Assembly (NCBI RefSeq): GCF_026210795.1 | Contig: NC_089448.1 | Location: forward strand, 2,728,001-2,792,000 | Length of the DNA stretch: 64,000 nt | Direction of reading: 5' to 3' | Source: Rhizophagus irregularis | Lineage: Eukaryota > Glomeromycota > Glomeromycetes > Glomerales > Glomeraceae | Position numbers and translations under genes: made by a program | Part shown: one piece after another, positions 58,164-64,000 of the stretch | Layout: the number at the start of each line of letters is the position of its first letter | Numbering within the stretch: the stretch's first letter is position 1 | The notes under the pieces: model-generated | The model's input: the letters and a program-made list of their open reading frames with translations, nothing else | What the model was told of the DNA's origin: nothing | Databases searched by the model: none

Positions 58164-58304
58164 TTACCATATTTTGCTGTTATTAAGTACCCCAAAAAAA
58201 TAAGCACCCGGCCAGAATTATGGCGATTTCAGCCAGAATTATGAGCATCTTGGCCGGCATTAAGTGCAAAAAAGGGGTGCTTAATTACCGCCAAATACGG
58301 TAAT
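58164..58304. mobile_element. Tc1/mariner-like MITE, about 140 bp
   Basis: The left end TTACCATATTTTGCTG-TTATTAAGTACCCC and the right end GGGGTGCTTAATTACCGCCAAATACGGTAA are inverted repeats, each flanked by TA. Inside are two CCAGAATTATG units and a CCGGCC core. A compact, largely palindromic element with a TA duplication fits a non-autonomous Tc1/mariner member. Confidence 0.75.
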
Positions 58305-58309
58305 AATAT

Positions 58310-59081
58310 TTATATAACATTTCATTATATTTCTTTTTGATATTTATCAATACTATATTATAGATCATGATTTACATTTTTATTATTAGAAATAATACTA
58401 CTTGTACTACTTGGGGAATTTTACAATAGGTATTTAAAATAAATATTTATTATTTTTATTTACAATATTGTGACAAACGTCAACATGATTCTATAGGCAC
58501 TACCATGCACTTATTTTTAATTTACATGTAAAGGCATAATCTTCAACGGTTTAACCTTAAGTTGTTACTCTTTGAGAAAATAATAAGATTTATTGGGCTA
58601 AATTTTGTATCCAGATTTAAATTCTACAATAGGAGAACTAGATTTGGACAAAACCCCGAGTTCCACTTTACTAAATTTAAGTAAATCGATTTTAAGTTTG
58701 CACTATGTTACATGATGTGCAAAGATATTTTGATTAGATGTTGACAGTTAAATAGAAATTAAACCTATTACTATTACAAAAAAATGCGTAAAGAATAAAA
58801 AATTTCGAACATTCATTAAACATAGTTGAAAATTCATTATCTAAAATTATGGAGCGTTTACGAATTTTTTTTTTTTCACCAACTAAATTTGATTTTTGGA
58901 AAAAAAACAAAGTGTATAAATAGAAGTTAACTGTTGAAGTAACACATGTACCACAAAAACTTATCCATAAAATCGCTTGTTTTCTTTTGAAAAAGATATT
59001 GTAACGGCTCTACAATATTTTATTTATCCTTCAAAACGCCTTTCATTATTTATTTATTTTTTGTTTTAGTACGGCTAAATC
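58310..59081. other. Intergenic, upstream of the HMG-box gene
   Basis: No gene recognised. The last 150 bases may be promoter for the HMG-box gene that starts at 59082. Confidence 0.45.
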
Positions 59082-59768
59082 ATGAAAAGACCAAGAAGAC
59101 AAAAACATAAGAAAAATATGCACGTCTTCAGGAGCCCTAATTATATGAATAAGAATGATAACATAGCTCCAAATCCACCTCAGCCTAACAAGGGTTTGTG
59201 TCTCCACACAAACGCTAATACAGATGAAGAACTTGTCCGTAATTCAACTTACAAGTTTAATAGCTCCGTAGAAACTCTCATAAATGACTCTGAAACCTCC
59301 CGGTTCGCTGTTTATAATAGAAAAAATGGAGTAAAAAAAGTTCCACGTCGCCAAAATGCCTGGATCATATACCGCAGGGATAAAAGTATAAGCCCTGAAT
59401 TTGCCGGGACACCATCAAAATTTATTTCAAAAGATATTGCTAAAATGTGGGATAATGAGAAAAAGGAAACAATAGAGTTATTCGAGGCTCTAGCAAGAAT
59501 ATCTGTAAAAAAACATATCGAAAGATATGGTGAGGATTATAGATATAATCCTAAAGAGGCAAAAAAATCAAAACAACTAATCAATGAGGATAAATCATCG
59601 GTGCCCCCAGCCCCATCATCTTCAAAGTTCGAAGAACAAAAAAATTTTCCTACTCCCCCGATTTCACCAATAACTTCATCATCATCAGATTCGGCAGCGA
59701 ATCCGGAGCAACAACAACCTTACCTACAATTTTCCACAAATATATATTTTTCTTATTATACGAATTAG
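59082..59768 (+). CDS. MATA-type HMG-box DNA-binding protein
   Basis: A single-exon frame of 228 codons. The HMG box starts near residue 88 with VPRRQNAWIIYRRDKSIS and continues ISKDIAKMWDNEKKETIEL, FEALARISVKKHIERYGEDY and RYNPKEAKKSK. The YRRDK and MW-x-NE-x-KE pattern marks the MATA group of fungal HMG boxes (mating-type-like), which bind and bend DNA in the nucleus. A basic N-terminus and a Ser/Pro-rich tail (PTPPISPITSSSSDS) flank it. Arbuscular mycorrhizal fungi carry many such genes, most of unknown role. Sequence alone does not show that this one is at a mating locus. Intact, unlike the relic at 47480. Confidence 0.85.
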   Translation: MKRPRRQKHKKNMHVFRSPNYMNKNDNIAPNPPQPNKGLCLHTNANTDEELVRNSTYKFNSSVETLINDSETSRFAVYNRKNGVKKVPRRQNAWIIYRRDKSISPEFAGTPSKFISKDIAKMWDNEKKETIELFEALARISVKKHIERYGEDYRYNPKEAKKSKQLINEDKSSVPPAPSSSKFEEQKNFPTPPISPITSSSSDSAANPEQQQPYLQFSTNIYFSYYTN

Positions 59769-61229
59769 CATCTCTGTATGAAGTCAAAATAGAAAAATAT
59801 CGCAAAAATATGCCAAAAACATACTAAAATTTTTCTACTTTATACGCTTTAGTTCGTAGTAAAATAGAAAATTTTGAGTATGTTCTTAGTGGATTTTTGG
59901 GATATTTTTTTGTATCTTAACTTTGTATAGGGTATCAATTCTTTCGTTATATTTATTTTAACGATTTTTTCAAAAGTTTTTAAATTCAAAGTACGTATTT
60001 ATTTATATATTTAAAATTTCGAATTTGTGATCCAAATAAAAAATCAATCATGATATACATTAGCTGACATTAGTAGTCAGAAAAGGTTAGAATAATTTTA
60101 TTTTATGGGTGGTTTTTTTGTGATTTCAAAAATTATATATATAGTATATATTGTGAATTTTTTTTTAGGGTTTTTTTTTTATTTTGAAATTTTTATTTAT
60201 TTTTTTTTGGCGCTGATAACCTCCGATACATGTTTTAGAGTGATTATGAGGCCAAATTTGATTGCAATAAAATTGCAATAAAATTTCCAAATTACAAATT
60301 ATATATTTCTGATATACCGAACATATGTATAGTGTATACACAGTATCCAAAGATTCATATTAGTCTGCTTTATATAATCTTTTATTTTCTTTTCTATTTA
60401 TTTTATCTGTCATATTTCTTGTTATTCTTTTTTATTTACAAATAAAAACTTTTTTATGGAAAATTTCTTTCCAAAATACTTTAATATTTTTGGTGAAGGG
60501 TATAAAAAGAATATAAATATCTTCCATAGATATTTGACAATTACAAACTCAGATATTAAAGATCATGGTTTATGGCCGTGTTACGAGTTGATCCAAGACT
60601 ATTAGTGATGTGATTTATATCTGACAAAGATATTTGGAATTACAGAATCAAATATTAAAGATCATGATATATAACTGTGTTACGGGATAATTCTTGTCAA
60701 ATATAGCTTCATATGATTTCATTGGAAACTCAAATGGTCATAATGATCATGAACTTGCATAGAGATTAGAACTTTTGGCAAGTAGCAACCCGTAGAACTA
60801 ACTATAGACGTTGAATTTCTATACTTCAACTGCAACTTTTCCGATCGTTTTGTATTTCAAGAGAATTTAATGATGAACGAAGTTTATCGTTTAAGACAAA
60901 TAAAGAAAATCTGGTTAATATGACGCATGAGATGAAGATAGTTGTAACATGTCTCACATACAAATTTTTATCAACAAGCATTAATGACAACATAAATATA
61001 TATAGTAAAGTATATTTTTAGTTTGAAATCCTTAACACCTCGTATGTATAATATACATTCTACTAACTGTAAACGTTAACTCATTTTACTGAGGAGATGT
61101 ACTGTACATGTATCACGTGTATCAAGAATTGAGATATGTAAACCCTTTAATTTTACTGACATAATATATACGGTAATTCCTACCAGAATTATAATTATTA
61201 CTGTAAACACGATCCAAGTCACGTTGTCG
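59769..61229. other. Intergenic, no gene recognised
   Basis: AT-rich. Two similar stretches near 60530-60600 and 60625-60690 share GATATTTG-A-AATTACA and TATTAAAGATCATG followed by GTGTTACG, a diverged direct repeat. No coding similarity seen. Confidence 0.4.
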
Positions 61230-61237
61230 CCTAGAAT

Positions 61238-61420
61238 TAAAGTTGCTTGCCGAAAATAAAAAGGTCATTGCCGAAATAGTAAAAATAATTTCGACAATTC
61301 GACATGACGAAATGAAATTATTTTATTATTAAAATTGACCAAAATGCAAATGACGAAATAGAAAAATAATTTCGACAATTTCGACATGACGAAATTTACT
61401 AATTTCGACAAGCAACTTTA
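61238..61420. mobile_element. Short MITE with perfect 8-bp target duplication
   Basis: CCTAGAAT lies at 61230-61237 and 61421-61428. The 183-bp element between has ends TAAAGTTGCTTGCCGAAA and the near-complement TTTCGACAAGCAACTTTA. Inside, ATAATTTCGACAATT and CGACATGACGAAAT occur twice. The 8-bp duplication points to the hAT superfamily. The element starts with the same four bases as the MITE at 18124 but is otherwise unlike it. Confidence 0.8.
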
Positions 61421-61439
61421 CCTAGAATCAAGATTTTAT

Positions 61440-62800
61440 ACTTAGAATGCATGTAAGAGAAATGGTAAATGCATTTACGGAGAGAGTTGATTGTTATGTT
61501 CAACTTTTATTGTATATTTTAATAGTGCAATTTTAAAACTAAAACATGAAATTTATAATACAGTCAGACTTCTATAATTGCACTCTCCATAATTGCACCC
61601 ATTATGTATACCCTCTCTAAATGCACCCTCCCGGTTCGGTCTGATCTCTAATTATCTTGCCTCTATGAATGCACACCCTCTCTAAATGCACTATTTTGAA
61701 AATTATGCATATGGCCCCAAGAGGTGTGCAATTATGGTCAATCTTTACATTCGAAGAATTAAGTTTTCATAATTAAATGCTTCATATTAAATTTAATAAT
61801 TTTATTTAAATAACTTTATGATGAAAGAAATCAGAATACAAATAAAAAAATCTTTTCGTCAATGCAAAGGCCATTCGATAGAAAATTTTATTTGATTGAA
61901 ACCACCGAATACTCATTGAGACAGAGTGCATGTAAGATTGGTAAATACATTTACGGAAAGAGTTGACTTCTATATTCAACTTTTATTGTATATTCTAATA
62001 GTGCAATTTTAAACTAAAACATGAAATTTATAATACAGTCAGACTTCTATAATTGCACTCTCCATAATTGCACCCATTATGTATACCCTCTCTAAATGCA
62101 CCTTCCTGGTTCGGTCCCAAGCTTATATAATCTCTAATTATTTTACCTCTATAAATAAACGCACACCCTCTCTAAATGCACTATTTTGAAAATTATGCAT
62201 ATGATCCCAAGAGGTGTGCAATTATGGAGGTCTGACTGTAATCGGTATAATCAATCTTTACATTCGAAAAATTAAGTTTTCATAATTAAATGCTTCAGAT
62301 TAAATTTAATAATTTATTTAAATAACTTTATGATGAAAGAAATCAAAGTACAAATAAAAATAATCTTTTCGCCGATGAAAAGGCCATTCGATAGAAAATT
62401 TTATTTGATTGAAACCACCGAATACTAATTGAGACAGAGTGCATGTAAGATAAATGGTAAATGCATTTACGGAGAGAGTTGACTTCTATATTCAACTTTT
62501 ATGTATATTCTAATAGTGCAATTTTAAACTAAAACATGAAATTTATAATACAGTCAGACCTCTATAATTGCACTCTTCATGATTGCACCCACTATGTATA
62601 CCCTCTCTAAATGCACCCTCCTGGTTCGGTCCAAAGCTTATATAATCTCTAATTATTTTTACCTCTATAAATGCACCTCTCTAAATGCACTATTTTGAAA
62701 ATTATGCATATGATCCCAAGAGGTGTGCAATTATGGAGGTCTGACTGTAGTCGGCTTTACATTCGAAGAATTAAGTTTTCATAATTAAATGCTTCAAATT
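61440..62800. repeat. Tandem segmental repeat, three copies, each with the same MITE
   Basis: Units of about 360-490 bp begin near 61445, 61928 and 62438 with GCATGTAAGAT and GGTAAATGCATTTACGG, then TTGACTTCTATATTCAAC and GTGCAATTTTAAA. Each contains a MITE whose left end is TACAGTCAGAC(T/C)TCTATA and whose right end is the complement (GGAGGTCTGACTGTA), beside TA (left ends near 61560, 62034, 62550). In the first copy the right end of the MITE is missing. Units then share TTTACATTCGAAGAATTAAG. The MITE clearly inserted before the tandem duplication. Confidence 0.8.
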
Positions 62801-63562
62801 AAATTTCTTTATTCAGTATCACAATAAATGAAACAAGTTCATTAATTATGCGTTTTATAATATAAAGTAATTATTTCTTTTAATTAACTTTATATACAAG
62901 GATTTTTATTTTATTTTTTTTATAAAAAAAAACCCCCGGAATTAAGAATAACCCTTTATATGTGAAACAGAATAAAATCAACATTTTCAAGAACAGAATT
63001 TTTTCAATTACATGAAATTGATAATTTTGGCTTTCTGCTGTTGGTGTACCTATCGGAATATTTGTAATATATATTTTGCCAAGGAATAATGAAATATATA
63101 TATATATGGGATCGGTAATTGACAAAAATTAAATGTTTCAAAATTAAAATCAACAAATATGTATCTAAATTAACCGATGTTTCAATTCATCATACATTGT
63201 TTAAGTGAATGACGCAATTTTCTCTGAAGCAATTTTCTCAATTGAGAACGAAAACATAAAATAAAATAAAATAATAATAAAAATTTTTTCGCGATAAACT
63301 TTTCTTTTTTTAAATAAGATCGAGCGGAAAAAAAATTTTTTTATGTAAAATGAATTATGAAAGATAAGTTATACAAAGTGAGTTACAAAGTAAAAGTGAA
63401 TTACCTAATTAAAAAATAAATTATATTTTATATTTTGGAAAATTCATATTAAATTACAATTACATATATATTAATTAACTATGTGATAATTTAAATTGAA
63501 GAAGCGCGATTTTTTTTTTTTGTCCTATATATATACACGTTCCTCAATAAATAAAACTACAT
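62801..63562. other. Intergenic, 3' of the wall-protein gene
   Basis: AT-rich, no gene recognised. The minus-strand frame at 62880-63125 has no motif. Confidence 0.45.
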
Positions 63563-64000
63563 TTAATATAAATAAGTAAAGGCAAAAGCGACTGCGGCGG
63601 CAGCTACACCAGAGAAGCTTGGAAATAAATTAGAAGCATCACTGCTAATGGGGGTTGGTAAATTATTTTGAGCGGTACTAGGGGTAGGACCAGCAACGGG
63701 GCTAGGAATGGTAGACTTTGGTGTTCCAGCAGGAGGAGCGCTAGGAGCAGCGATAGGATTAGGAGCAGGTACTGCGGCTTTTGGATCACCTGTTACAGGT
63801 GGTGTATTAGGATCAGTTATTTTTGGTGGGGCTGCTGGATCTGTGGGGGGAGCTGGGGAAGCAGCTATTGGAGCTTGTCCATAAACATCTTCGATTCTAA
63901 ATGATCCGGAGAAAGAGGTATATGTTCCCGCGGTGTATTTAATGAAATAATTATTACTGATAGGACCAATGGTCTCGGGTACGTGATATTCAACTCGTTT
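63563..64000 (-). CDS. Kre9/Knh1-like GPI-anchored wall protein, 3' part only
   Basis: The frame is open to the window edge, so the N-terminus is missing. The visible part begins VEYHVPETIGPISNNYFIKY, then TSFSGSFRIEDVYG, which resembles the end of the Ser-Thr-rich GPI-anchored (Kre9/Knh1) family domain. A long Pro/Ala/Thr-rich stretch follows and the C-terminus (VAAAAVAFAFTYLY) is a hydrophobic GPI-signal-like tail; the stop is TAA at 63565-63563. Such proteins are extracellular and linked to beta-1,6-glucan or wall assembly in yeast. The function here is inferred from family only. Confidence 0.7.
   Translation of the reverse strand, partial: KRVEYHVPETIGPISNNYFIKYTAGTYTSFSGSFRIEDVYGQAPIAASPAPPTDPAAPPKITDPNTPPVTGDPKAAVPAPNPIAAPSAPPAGTPKSTIPSPVAGPTPSTAQNNLPTPISSDASNLFPSFSGVAAAAVAFAFTYLY

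Noticed and set aside
63604-63904. Short ORFs on both strands
   Set aside because: They are shadows of the Pro/Ala-rich part of the Kre9-like gene, which is read in another minus-strand frame.

Overview
The window looks like nuclear DNA of an arbuscular mycorrhizal fungus, most likely Rhizophagus or a close relative in Glomeromycotina. The sequence is very AT-rich, with long A/T tracts and short GT-AG introns. It holds families I know to be expanded in that group: MATH-BTB proteins, MATA-type HMG boxes, SAM-domain/nuclease-like proteins and crinkler-type N-termini. DNA transposon remains are dense. Family calls come from recognising motifs by eye; no database search was run.

Layout. 1-3460: a cluster of effector-like or lineage-specific pieces (crinkler-type N-terminus with a MITE-like insert, a broken SAM plus nuclease-like gene, a broken coiled-coil gene). 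3400-4550: repeat fragments. 4716-5565: an intact BIM1/X325-type secreted copper-binding protein gene (minus). 5844-8430: repeats and an orphan ORF. 8290-16800: a tandem array of about 120-bp units, each with a 34-nt core between splice-like signals. It is interrupted by a 4-kb Tc1-type TIR element (8438-12430) that also carries a SAM-domain gene, and by a 2.9-kb near-complete hAT element (13768-16653). 17500-21240: direct repeats, a hAT-like MITE with perfect 8-bp target duplication, an array of nine hairpins, and a MULE transposase whose N-terminus is cut off at the array. 21240-26290: very AT-rich satellites.

26297-27447: a MARVEL-like membrane protein. 27448-34108: gene-free. 34109-45342 is the main host gene block: a MATH-BTB gene, a PPWD1-type WD40-cyclophilin gene diverging from an RPP30 (RNase P subunit) gene over a 172-bp shared promoter, a Fic-domain gene and a second MATH-BTB gene. 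47480-50215: broken HMG-box and HeLo/MLKL-like genes. 50614-56154: three intact minus-strand genes in a row, GNA1 (UDP-GlcNAc/chitin precursor pathway), a secreted periplasmic-binding-protein-like gene and an SLC35F-type transporter. 57400-62800: several MITEs, an intact MATA-HMG gene and a MITE-bearing tandem duplication. 63563-64000: the 3' part of a Kre9/Knh1-like GPI-anchored wall protein gene.

Exons of five genes (BIM1-like, MARVEL, GNA1, periplasmic-binding-like, SLC35F) and of RPP30 were joined by hand at GT-AG sites, and each sum is a whole number of codons. The host genes do not form one pathway. BIM1-like, the periplasmic-binding-like protein, the Kre9-like protein and GNA1 all concern the cell surface or wall. 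The most unusual structures are the Tc1-type element with a SAM-domain cargo gene, the splice-flanked 34-nt core array, and the hairpin array fused to the truncated MULE.
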